From Chthonomonadaceae bacterium (GTDB taxonomy: Bacteria > Armatimonadota > Chthonomonadetes > Chthonomonadales > Chthonomonadaceae), in the NCBI GenBank assembly GCA_025352825.1, contig JANXSG010000218.1, forward strand, positions 19,833-83,832: a stretch of 64,000 nt of DNA, read 5' to 3'. Below are positions 1 to 7,730 of the stretch, piece by piece (within the stretch, counting starts at the first letter, position 1; each line of letters starts with the position of its first letter). The position numbers and the translations under genes were made by a program. The notes below the pieces were generated by a model that saw nothing but the letters and a program-made list of their open reading frames with translations, was not told the origin of the DNA and searched no databases.

Positions 1-214
1 CAATTTTCCCGCCCGCCTTTTTTTTGCTGACAGCTTTCTTAGGAGCAGCTTTTTTCTTTGGAGCCATTTTGTTGCCAGCCATCTTGCCTTCCATTTTGTC
101 AGTCTGGGCAACTACTATGTTCTTGCTCTTATCGCCTGCAGGAGAAGCAATGCTAGTGCCGGCGATGCCCAATAGAAGAGATGCTGCTGAGAGGGAAGCG
201 AGTAGTTTTTTCAT
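1..214 (-). CDS. Lys/Ala-rich exported protein (partial, C-terminus off window)
   Basis: Reading the minus strand, an ATG at 214 opens a frame that stays open to the window edge. It begins with a textbook signal peptide (MKKLLASLSAASLLLGIAG, then small residues around ASPAG) and continues into a very basic low-complexity stretch with motifs such as KMAPKKKAAPKK and VSKKKAGGK. An AAGGAG ribosome site lies 12 bases upstream (227-232). Only 71 codons are visible. The function is unknown; a secreted polycation that binds acidic polymers is only a guess. The opposite-strand open frame here lacks a ribosome site and looks like a shadow. Confidence 0.7.
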   Translation of the reverse strand, partial: MKKLLASLSAASLLLGIAGTSIASPAGDKSKNIVVAQTDKMEGKMAGNKMAPKKKAAPKKAVSKKKAGGKI

Positions 215-349
215 AAATCTGTTAAGCTCCTTGAAAAGTGAAATGGAAGTCCTATGCAGGAACAAAGCCTACATAATTATGATACTCGCAAACGGGTATA
301 TTTTCCTGCATAGTTCGAGATCAGATTTATAAAGATAACATATTGCCCC

Positions 350-1282
350 TCAGATTATTGTAGGTACCATCACTCTCAGTGCTGATGGAAGTACCTCGAA
401 AATTCCAGGGGTATGACCTACAAGCTCGCCATCGAGGAACATTGGCATGATGGGATTACTTGAAATCTCTACTCTCTTAGCACGAACAATTTTCATCGCA
501 GGATGAGTTACATGTGTTCCTTTATATACTCTGGGAAATGCTCTTATAAACTCTAGTTTACTCAGTTCACTTAATATGCACACATCCAGCAGGCCATCGT
601 CAATTTCTGCATCAGGCGCAATAAGCATTCCACCACCATACGATTTTGCATTGGCAATGGAGCATAGCATGGCTTTTGTCACCAGCAGCTCTCCATCAAT
701 CGTAATTCTGAATTCGGCCGCACGAAAAGTGAAGAGCGCATAGATTACTGCAGCTATATAAGCTATGGTACCTCGGAGCCTTTTAAATCGCTTATTGGCT
801 GCTTCACCCACCACAGCATCAAATCCACATCCAGCGATATTTATAAAATGGCGGCATCCTACCTTTCCAATATCTATGATTCTACTCTCACCGTGCAGTA
901 GTGTTTGCAGACCTTGATCGAATGTGTTTATCTGAATCATCCGGGCAAAATCGTTTCCGGTTCCCAATGGTACGACACCAAGAATGGAATTCGATCCGGC
1001 GATACCATTCATCACCTGACTGATGGTGCCATCGCCACCCGCAGCAGCCACAATATCAATTCCAGAATCTGCAGCCTGAAGTGCCACACTCTCAGTATGA
1101 CTGCTCGATATTGTTTCGTTCATATTCCAATCGATATGGCTAGCAGCTTTGGAATGGATAAACGTTGTTAACTGTTCTCTGTGGCGCGCAGCAGTACCGC
1201 TTCCTGCAGCAGGGTTCAGAATGATCAAGGCTGTTTTGATCTGTCGATCAGCTAAATTTGTGATTCCAGATTGAATTTCCAT
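350..1282 (-). CDS. Diacylglycerol/lipid kinase, DAGK catalytic-domain family (YegS/BmrU-like)
   Basis: A 310-residue cytoplasmic or peripheral-membrane lipid kinase expected to phosphorylate diacylglycerol or a related lipid with a nucleoside triphosphate. Visible hallmarks are the N-terminal NPAAGSG (residues 23-29), the nucleotide-binding GGDGT (82-86) and GTGNDFAR (107-114), followed by the beta-sandwich half ending in a short FLDGE motif typical of the family. Length is normal (about 300). It stands alone on the minus strand, divergent from the fucosidase operon. The ATG at 1282 has only a weak GAGA upstream. The exact lipid substrate cannot be told from sequence. Confidence 0.9.
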   Translation of the reverse strand: MEIQSGITNLADRQIKTALIILNPAAGSGTAARHREQLTTFIHSKAASHIDWNMNETISSSHTESVALQAADSGIDIVAAAGGDGTISQVMNGIAGSNSILGVVPLGTGNDFARMIQINTFDQGLQTLLHGESRIIDIGKVGCRHFINIAGCGFDAVVGEAANKRFKRLRGTIAYIAAVIYALFTFRAAEFRITIDGELLVTKAMLCSIANAKSYGGGMLIAPDAEIDDGLLDVCILSELSKLEFIRAFPRVYKGTHVTHPAMKIVRAKRVEISSNPIMPMFLDGELVGHTPGIFEVLPSALRVMVPTII

Positions 1283-1400
1283 AGTCTCGTTTCAAAATTT
1301 TCAAGAGATGTATAGCTGCAACAACAAATTTCCAGAATAACATCCCATTTCCTTCTTTGTTGGTATTTTATTCTATCTCGATTATAGTTTTCGAGAGGAT

Positions 1401-1428
1401 TTTACCCAGTGTGGCGCCGAACTATAAT
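1401..1428 (+). promoter_or_regulatory. Sigma70-type promoter of the fucosidase operon
   Basis: TTTACC (1401-1406), 16-base spacer, TATAAT (1423-1428), about 45 bases upstream of the proposed TTG start. The -10 box is perfect and the -35 box partial. Confidence 0.55.
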
Positions 1429-1472
1429 ATATATCTAAATACAACATAAGATGAAAGTTGCGGGGTAAAAAT

Positions 1473-2762
1473 TTGACCGATATCACGTCTACACCAGGTA
1501 ATACCGATTGGTTCGTTAAAGATAGATTTGGCCTTTTCATTCATTGGGGGCTCTATTCGCTGCCTGCACGGCACGAATGGGTCAAGCAGTACGAACAGAT
1601 TACGGATAGTGCATACGAGACCTACTTCCGGCATTTTGACCCCGATCTCTATGAGCCTGAGTTATGGGCAAAAGCTGCTGCAAATGCGGGCATGAAATAT
1701 TTCGTTGTGACTACGAAACATCATGAAGGTTTCTGTTTGTGGGATACCAAACTGACGGATTATAAAGCACCTAATACACCGGCTAGCCGGGATCTCTTAC
1801 AGCCGATGGTGGACGCTTTTCGAGCGGAAAATTTAAAAGTGGGGATCTATCATTCCCTCATCGACTGGCATCATCCAGAATTCGTGATTGACGATCTACA
1901 CTCACAAAGAAATCACCCTGATCGAGCCACTTTAAATGAAAAACGTTCTCAAGAGCGATATGCCGAATATCTGCATGGGCAGGTGCGTGAACTTCTGACA
2001 GATTTTGGTAAAATTGATATCCTGTGGTTTGACTACAGCTATCCAAGTAAAGTGGGATGGATAGGTAAGGGAAGAGCAGACTGGCAGAGCGAAAAACTGT
2101 ATGATATGGTTCGAAAGCTTCAGCCGGATGTTATTCTCGACGACAGACTTGATCTCCCCGAAGGGTGGGATGTAAAAACCCCAGAGCAGTTTCAGCCGCG
2201 GGACTGGATCGAAGTGGGTGGTCAGAAAGTTGTGTGGGAAGCATGCCAAACTTTTTCAGGTTCGTGGGGCTATCACCGGGATGAGGCAAGCTGGAAAAGC
2301 CTGGATCAGCTTGTACAGATGCTCATAGATACCGTTAGCAAAGGAGGTAATCTGCTCCTAAATGTAGGGCCGACAGGCAGGGGAGAGTTTGATTCGAGAG
2401 CACTTGATCGACTGAACGGACTGGGAGATTGGATGAAACGCCACAGCCGATCAATTTATGGCTGTACTCAGGCTCCACCAGAGTATAAAACTCCCCAGGA
2501 CTGCCGACTCACCTATAATCCTGATACCAATCGACTGTATTTACATGTGCTGGCGTGGCCTTTCGTTCATCTCCATCTAGATGGTTTTGCAGGTAAAGTG
2601 GAATATGCTCAACTCTTAAATGATGCTTCTGAAGTTAAGATGGAGGGAATCGCGGATTGGCAGGCAGGGCATGAAATTAAGAGAGAGAATACATTAACAT
2701 TGACTCTGCCAGTACATAAACCAAATGTTACTGTACCGGTAGTAGAACTATTTCTGAAATAA
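1473..2762 (+). CDS. Alpha-L-fucosidase, glycoside hydrolase family 29
   Basis: A 429-residue retaining fucosidase that removes L-fucose from glycans. The TIM-barrel hallmarks of GH29 are present: RFGLFIHWGLYSLPARHEWV near residues 18-37, TKHHEGFCLW (81-90), and the nucleophile Asp in LWFDYS (about residue 187). A small beta-sandwich C-terminal domain follows. No signal peptide is visible, so it probably acts in the cytoplasm on imported oligosaccharides. I chose the TTG at 1473 because GGGG lies at 1462-1465; an in-frame TTG at 1458 would add five residues. It is followed 21 bases later by a DUF423 gene and then a COG3618 lactonase-like gene, which supports a fucose-utilisation operon. The acid/base residue cannot be assigned by eye. 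Confidence 0.92.
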   Translation: MTDITSTPGNTDWFVKDRFGLFIHWGLYSLPARHEWVKQYEQITDSAYETYFRHFDPDLYEPELWAKAAANAGMKYFVVTTKHHEGFCLWDTKLTDYKAPNTPASRDLLQPMVDAFRAENLKVGIYHSLIDWHHPEFVIDDLHSQRNHPDRATLNEKRSQERYAEYLHGQVRELLTDFGKIDILWFDYSYPSKVGWIGKGRADWQSEKLYDMVRKLQPDVILDDRLDLPEGWDVKTPEQFQPRDWIEVGGQKVVWEACQTFSGSWGYHRDEASWKSLDQLVQMLIDTVSKGGNLLLNVGPTGRGEFDSRALDRLNGLGDWMKRHSRSIYGCTQAPPEYKTPQDCRLTYNPDTNRLYLHVLAWPFVHLHLDGFAGKVEYAQLLNDASEVKMEGIADWQAGHEIKRENTLTLTLPVHKPNVTVPVVELFLK

Positions 2763-2783
2763 ACTAAAGGGAAAAAAATCATA

Positions 2784-3158
2784 ATGACCAATAGACTAAT
2801 ACTTATTGGTGGGTTAAATGCACTAATTGCAGTGCTTTTGGGTGGATTCGGCACACACGCTTTGAAGTCTCATGTGACACCTGATCTATTAGAAATATTC
2901 AAAACAGGTGTCACTTATCATATGACTCACGCGATCGCTATAATTCTGGTGGGATTAGTTTCGGAACGCCACTCCAATCCACATTTCCACCGTTCAGCAG
3001 CACTGTTTCAGGCAGGAATCGTGCTTTTTTCAGGAAGCCTATATGCGATGGCGATCAGTGGCTTAAAGTCAACTCTGGTATTGATTACACCAATCGGCGG
3101 ATTCTGTTATATCATTGGATGGATACTGTTTATCGCAGCCGCGAATAAATCGACTTAA
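2784..3158 (+). CDS. DUF423 family small membrane protein (YgdD-like)
   Basis: A 124-residue protein with four predicted membrane helices. It opens with the family signature LIGGLNALIAVLLGGFGTHA and includes conserved TGVTYHMTHA. Members are inner-membrane proteins of unknown function. It sits between the fucosidase and the amidohydrolase with short gaps (21 and 23 bases), so it is co-transcribed. A GGGAAAA ribosome site precedes the ATG. Nothing in the sequence links it to sugar uptake beyond position. Confidence 0.88.
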   Translation: MTNRLILIGGLNALIAVLLGGFGTHALKSHVTPDLLEIFKTGVTYHMTHAIAIILVGLVSERHSNPHFHRSAALFQAGIVLFSGSLYAMAISGLKSTLVLITPIGGFCYIIGWILFIAAANKST

Positions 3159-3181
3159 CCACCGCCAGAAGGAGGAGAGCA

Positions 3182-4030
3182 ATGATCCCAATTATCGATA
3201 CACATCAGCACTTATGGGATTTGAATATTTTGCAGCTCAACTGGGTTCGAGGAGCAGGTGAACTCGGCAAGAATCATATCATGAGTGACTACTTACGTGA
3301 GGCGCAGGGATTAAATATTGCTCGAACCATCTATATGGAAGTCGACGCGCTCGAATCTCAGCATGAAGTGGAGGCGGAGTACGTTTTGGATCTCTGCGGG
3401 AGACCGGACAGCCCAATGGCAGCAGCAGTGGTGGGTGGCAGGCCAGACGATTATAGATTCAAAGAGTATATAGATAAATTGGCGCACTCACCTTACTTTA
3501 AAGGTGTGCGGCAGGTTCTGCATGGCAATACTAAAAGATGTTACAGTCTTTCTGGAGAGTTCCTGAGAGGGCTGCAGGCTCTGGGTGATTTACGTCTGCG
3601 CTTTGATCTCTGCATGCGCCCGGAAGATCTCACAGATGCACTTACTGTATGTCGCGAATGCCCGGATACTCTTTTTGTGCTGGATCACTGCGGCAATGCA
3701 AGCGTTCAGTCTCCCGATCTAAATCATTGGAAGAAGGACATCGAAGCGCTTGCCAAAGCTCCTAATATTATCTGTAAGATCAGCGGTGTGGTCTCGACTG
3801 CGAAACGAGGAGAGTGGTCAGCTGCCGATCTGGAACCGATCATTTCGCACTGTGTACAAGTATTTGGTCACGACAGAGTGATGTTCGGAAGCGATTGGCC
3901 TGTCTGCACAACCACAGCAACACTTCACGAATGGGTGGCAGCACTTCAGCAGATAGTATGCAGCTGGAGCGAAACAAATCAGCGTAAACTATTCTATGAC
4001 AATGCCGTTCGTTTCTACGAATTAAATTGA
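3182..4030 (+). CDS. Amidohydrolase family 2 (COG3618), L-fuconolactonase-like
   Basis: A 282-residue TIM-barrel metal-dependent hydrolase. Visible residues are the HxH motif (THQHLW, H8 and H10), a mid-barrel His in LDHCGN (H169) and the catalytic Asp in MFGSDWPV (D238). Closest remembered relatives are L-fuconolactone and rhamnono-lactone hydrolases, which open sugar lactones during oxidative L-fucose or L-rhamnose breakdown. Being last in an operon started by a fucosidase makes fuconolactone the most plausible substrate, by inference. The start is secure: AAGGAGGAGAG lies just upstream of the ATG. No fucose dehydrogenase or dehydratase lies in the window. Confidence 0.88.
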   Translation: MIPIIDTHQHLWDLNILQLNWVRGAGELGKNHIMSDYLREAQGLNIARTIYMEVDALESQHEVEAEYVLDLCGRPDSPMAAAVVGGRPDDYRFKEYIDKLAHSPYFKGVRQVLHGNTKRCYSLSGEFLRGLQALGDLRLRFDLCMRPEDLTDALTVCRECPDTLFVLDHCGNASVQSPDLNHWKKDIEALAKAPNIICKISGVVSTAKRGEWSAADLEPIISHCVQVFGHDRVMFGSDWPVCTTTATLHEWVAALQQIVCSWSETNQRKLFYDNAVRFYELN

Positions 4031-4083
4031 ATGAAAATTTGGGATATTTGTGCCACAGTTTAGTCAACAACACTGCCTTGTTA

Positions 4084-5583
4084 TCATGTATCAATATTCC
4101 AATTTCGAACTCTATCGACCGCCTTTTTCCATAAACTCAACATCGATTGTCGTTGGTCTGAACTGATCATGGGATGGAATGAGGCATCTATTTTCCAATG
4201 GCTGTCTATTTCGGAAATATCTTTCCAAAACCCAGAACCTAGCCCAGCAAGATACGCAGCGCCAAGTGCGGTTGTCTCAGTAACGGCTGGGCGTACAACG
4301 GTGGTACCCAAAATATCTGCCTGAATCTGAAGGAGTGTGTTGTTCACCGTCATACCGCCATCCACACGCAGTTCGTTCAAATCCAGTCCGCTGTCCGCCT
4401 GCATGGCTTTAAGTACATCGAAAGTTTGAAAGCAGATCGATTCTAATACTGCTCGCGCTATCTCGCCTCTGCCAGCTCCACGGGTAAGCCCGAATATGGC
4501 TCCGCGTGCGTGAGGATCCCAGTAAGGAGCCCCCAGCCCGGTAAAAGCCGGTACTACTACGACTCCTCCGCTGTCTTTGACGGATACCGCGAGTGGTTCA
4601 ATCTCTGCTGAAGAACGAATGATCTGCAGCTCATCGCGCAGCCAATGAACAGCCGAGCCAGCAGAAAATACACTTCCTTCGAGTGCGTAAGTAACACTTC
4701 CTTCCTGTTTCCAAGCAATGGTTGTCAGCAGGCCATGGCTGGATTTTTGGGGCGTTTCTCCGGTATTCATTAGGAGAAAACATCCCGTCCCATAAGTGTT
4801 TTTTGCCATTCCTTCTCGGTGGCAAGCCTGCCCGTAAGTTGCCGACTGCTGATCCCCAGCCATCCCAAATATTGGGATACTCACACCAAATAGAGGCGGA
4901 TCGGTCTCACCGAAATAACCGCTGCTCTGTCTCACTTCAGGTAAAAGGGAATCTGGAATATCTAGAATTGAAATTATCTCGGAATCCCATTTGAGGTCGA
5001 AAATATTATAGAGCATTGTGCGGGAGGCATTAGAGACATCCGTAGCATGTACTCGGCCGTTTGTCAAACGCCACAATAGAAAGGAATCTACCGTTCCAAA
5101 AGCTATGTCTCCGTTTTCTGCCCGGCCTCGAAGGAAGGGAATATTACGTAACAGCCAGCATATTTTCGTTGCTGAGAAGTAAGGATCGAGTGGCAGACCA
5201 GTTTTGTTACGAAACGGTTCAGCGTGGCCGGAATTCTCCAGCATTCTGCAGTGTGAAGCAGTTCGGCGATCCTGCCATACTATTGCGTTGGCAACTGGTT
5301 CGCCGGTAAATCTATCCCATAAGACTGTCGTTTCGCGCTGATTTGTGATCCCGATAGCAGCTATTTCGGTCGCTTGAACCCCTGAATTTCTAAAGAGCTT
5401 ATGAACAACAGACATTTGACTCGACCAGATATCTTCCGGAGCATGTTCGACCCATCCAGGTTGAGGATAGATCTGCTCGAACTCCTGCTGTTCAATTCCG
5501 CACGGCACACCTGCATGATCGATCAGCATTGCTCTCGAACTTGAAGTACCCTGATCTAGCGCCAGAATATACTTTTTTTTCAT
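4084..5583 (-). CDS. glpK: Glycerol kinase
   Basis: A 499-residue FGGY-family kinase converting glycerol to sn-glycerol 3-phosphate. The sequence starts KKYILALDQGTSSSRAML, the standard GlpK N-terminus with the phosphate loop DQGTSSSR at residues 10-17. Further on it has the glycerol-binding GWVEHAPEDIW region, NQRETT, GMAGDQQSATYG and the C-terminal RVDGGMTVN ATP-site segment. Length matches the family. It lies 4 bases downstream of the c-heme protein gene on the same strand, so the two are probably co-transcribed, with no obvious metabolic link. No glycerol facilitator or glycerol-3-phosphate dehydrogenase is nearby. Confidence 0.96.
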   Translation of the reverse strand: MKKKYILALDQGTSSSRAMLIDHAGVPCGIEQQEFEQIYPQPGWVEHAPEDIWSSQMSVVHKLFRNSGVQATEIAAIGITNQRETTVLWDRFTGEPVANAIVWQDRRTASHCRMLENSGHAEPFRNKTGLPLDPYFSATKICWLLRNIPFLRGRAENGDIAFGTVDSFLLWRLTNGRVHATDVSNASRTMLYNIFDLKWDSEIISILDIPDSLLPEVRQSSGYFGETDPPLFGVSIPIFGMAGDQQSATYGQACHREGMAKNTYGTGCFLLMNTGETPQKSSHGLLTTIAWKQEGSVTYALEGSVFSAGSAVHWLRDELQIIRSSAEIEPLAVSVKDSGGVVVVPAFTGLGAPYWDPHARGAIFGLTRGAGRGEIARAVLESICFQTFDVLKAMQADSGLDLNELRVDGGMTVNNTLLQIQADILGTTVVRPAVTETTALGAAYLAGLGSGFWKDISEIDSHWKIDASFHPMISSDQRQSMLSLWKKAVDRVRNWNIDT

Positions 5584-5587
5584 AAAG

Positions 5588-6934
5588 CTACCTGCCCGAA
5601 TTCATATCGTTCATCGTCTTCTCTTCGAGCGCAAATGTAAGCCGCTGAATATCGCTTTCTGCTGATGGAATAAAATGGAGCCATACTCCTTCCATCTCGT
5701 TGACGTGGTTCATTCCGGAAACCATTCTGCGAGGTGTGCTAAATGGGTTTCGACTGTTCGCAGCAGAGTTGTCGTAGAGGCAGGTAACTTCGAGTTTCGT
5801 CCCCGCCGGCAGAGAGATTAGGTGCTTGAAATAGTATGCTTCCTGCCAATCAGCGTCCCAATCTTTGATACACATCAGTTTTCGCTCCGTGCCATCTGGT
5901 AAGAAAGCATTTGCTGATATCTCCCTACAGACATGTTCGGCATGTGGTGAACAGCCTGTTAATATAACAGGCATGGGGAGTGTGAGAGTAGTAGAGGCTT
6001 TATACTTTGGTTCGCCAGCTGGTATATCAATCATTCCTACCCCCATTGGCAGAAAGAGTTGAGAGTGCTTTGGGGGCTGGTGGCTCAGATAAATCCCTAC
6101 TCTAGGAAGCACCGATTCGCGCTTGCCCGTCGGATGAAAACGAACGAGTAAGACTAGATCGCCTCCTTGCCGTACAGGTACGCTTGTATTGGAGGGCATA
6201 AGTTTAGGAATGGAGCCAGGCGTCCATTCAAAAAAGGCTCCAATTGAAACCAGGCTGGGGCCAGAGCGAGGGAAAAATCCTTTATCTCGATACTCCAACA
6301 GCAACTGCCGTGTCGCTCGGGTGGTATCTACAAATAACATCGCATAGCGAATAAAGGTGGTCTTGCCAAATTTGAACTCTACCGCGCGAATCCCGTTTTT
6401 CCATATTTTATCAAGGGGAGAATCCCCAAATCCAGGGATATCCGCCAGAAGGAAACTTGCATAGCTATCGGCGCCCTCTGCGGGTACCTGAAATGCTGAC
6501 TTGGGATGAAGAATTAAATCTGGCTTACCTAACCTCCACACTGCATCTTTATCGGAAGTAGATTTTAATGCTGGAGCTGGTCTGGGAACACCTGATTCTG
6601 CCCCTGCGAAAACCCAGGCAGAAATCGTTTCCAACTCTTTTTTGGTAAGGCGTCGGGAACCACTGAATTCACCGCAGGATGTATCTAGTTTCCATGGCGG
6701 CATGTATCTTGATTTGGTTACAATTCCGATCTGTTTTGCACGTCTTTTTACGGATTCGTATGTTGCGAATGGGATGGGAGCTCCGCCATTGGGATGGTGA
6801 CATGGTACACAGCGTTTCTGAAATATGGGCTCGATATCTCGGGAGTAGGTGATCGGTGAGGATTGAGTATCATTTGAGATAGCTATTAAGAACAGTGACA
6901 GCGAGCAAATCAGTTTTCGGAGAATGGAAGGCAT
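5588..6934 (-). CDS. Exported c-type cytochrome with degenerate copper type II monooxygenase-like domain
   Basis: 448 residues: a signal peptide (about 1-25), a mono-heme cytochrome c module with CVPCH (42-46) and a likely axial Met in RYMPPW (78), then a long region resembling the copper type II, ascorbate-dependent monooxygenase-like proteins common in Acidobacteria and Planctomycetes. Conserved non-metal blocks are kept (AVEFKFG, FHPTGK, FLPDGTE, IKDWDADWQ, YDNSAAN). The usual His ligands look replaced: the HH pair aligns to RY in FIRYAML (194-200), the first His of HxHPTGK is Arg (RFHPTGK, 265-271), and HMH becomes PHAEHVC (330-336). I infer a periplasmic electron carrier or binding protein rather than an active monooxygenase. 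A redoxin gene lies just upstream. Confidence 0.75.
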   Translation of the reverse strand: MPSILRKLICSLSLFLIAISNDTQSSPITYSRDIEPIFQKRCVPCHHPNGGAPIPFATYESVKRRAKQIGIVTKSRYMPPWKLDTSCGEFSGSRRLTKKELETISAWVFAGAESGVPRPAPALKSTSDKDAVWRLGKPDLILHPKSAFQVPAEGADSYASFLLADIPGFGDSPLDKIWKNGIRAVEFKFGKTTFIRYAMLFVDTTRATRQLLLEYRDKGFFPRSGPSLVSIGAFFEWTPGSIPKLMPSNTSVPVRQGGDLVLLVRFHPTGKRESVLPRVGIYLSHQPPKHSQLFLPMGVGMIDIPAGEPKYKASTTLTLPMPVILTGCSPHAEHVCREISANAFLPDGTERKLMCIKDWDADWQEAYYFKHLISLPAGTKLEVTCLYDNSAANSRNPFSTPRRMVSGMNHVNEMEGVWLHFIPSAESDIQRLTFALEEKTMNDMNSGR

Positions 6935-6958
6935 TATTACTATCCAGTTTGCCTTTTT

Positions 6959-7010
6959 TCCGGGAGTTAAAAACTTCCTCCATCAAAAAGCAGGCGTCTT
7001 TCAGACGCGA
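6959..7010. repeat. Dispersed repeat family C, copy 1
   Basis: The segment CCGGGAGTTAAAAACTT followed by AAAAAGCAGGCGTCTT and TCAGACGCG is closely matched at 47695-47745. Its core GCGTC-TTTCA-GACGC can form a hairpin. It lies in the 158-base gap between the cytochrome and redoxin genes; the rest of that gap shows no gene. Confidence 0.65.
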
Positions 7011-7092
7011 TTTCCGCTCAGAGGGCGATTGACCTCAGGCCTCTCAGACGGGTAGCAAAGTTGCCGGCAGCGTGCGCGCGAGTATTTTGGAA

Positions 7093-7719
7093 TTACTTTT
7101 CAACTTCATTTGTGCCGTGCAGAACAGTATTCGCTTTTATTCGAGGGATAAAACATCCCACCGCGCGTGTGGATTTATGGGTTGGAAGCAGCCCTTTGCA
7201 CACAAAATCAAGCGCATCCCGCAGATCATGAACACTCGCTTCTTGCTTCATCTTACCGAAATCTAGGTACCTATCATCGATTCTGCCACGATAGATATTT
7301 ACGCCTTCTGGAGATAGTATGACCACTTCCGGAGTTACGGAAGCATGCACTTTATTGACCAGTTCATGCTTTTTATCAAAGAGTGATGGGCAAGAATATC
7401 CGTACGATTTTGAGTGAGCTTTCAGCTCAGAAACAGGTGTATCTATCTCTGAATAGACGATATAGAATGAGATTTTTTTAGCTGCGTAGCGCTTTACTAT
7501 CCTGTTGATCTCTGGTGCGTACGAATTTGCTATCGGGCAGTCATGTGCAATAAAAAAATAGACTCCTGCCTTTTGCCCCTGTAGATCTAGCGGGCGAATA
7601 CGATTTCCGGATGCGCTAGGAAGTTCAATAGTTGAAGCTGAACCTGATTGAACAAGTATCCCAATAAAAAAAAATAACAGAGATAAAACAGATTTAATTC
7701 CACTCATTTTATTTCTCAT
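7093..7719 (-). CDS. Exported redoxin / thioredoxin-fold protein
   Basis: 208 residues with an N-terminal hydrophobic signal segment (about 8-28), then a peroxiredoxin/redoxin fold. The characteristic FIAHDCPIANSYAPEI places a single Cys at position 61, with a second Cys in GYSCPSLF near 110 and the cis-Pro segment SVTPEVVIL. That arrangement resembles redoxins placed next to, or fused with, c-heme monooxygenase-like proteins, and the neighbouring downstream gene is exactly that. Periplasmic thiol redox chemistry or peroxide reduction is inferred. The start could also be the second ATG at 7707, as neither has a strong ribosome site. It follows the GH57 gene by 11 bases. Confidence 0.82.
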   Translation of the reverse strand: MRNKMSGIKSVLSLLFFFIGILVQSGSASTIELPSASGNRIRPLDLQGQKAGVYFFIAHDCPIANSYAPEINRIVKRYAAKKISFYIVYSEIDTPVSELKAHSKSYGYSCPSLFDKKHELVNKVHASVTPEVVILSPEGVNIYRGRIDDRYLDFGKMKQEASVHDLRDALDFVCKGLLPTHKSTRAVGCFIPRIKANTVLHGTNEVEK

Positions 7720-7730
7720 ACCATATATTT

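Noticed and set aside
24..332. Plus-strand open frame of 102 codons at the left edge
   Set aside because: The minus strand shows a signal peptide, Lys-rich text and an AAGGAG site; the plus-strand frame has none of these.
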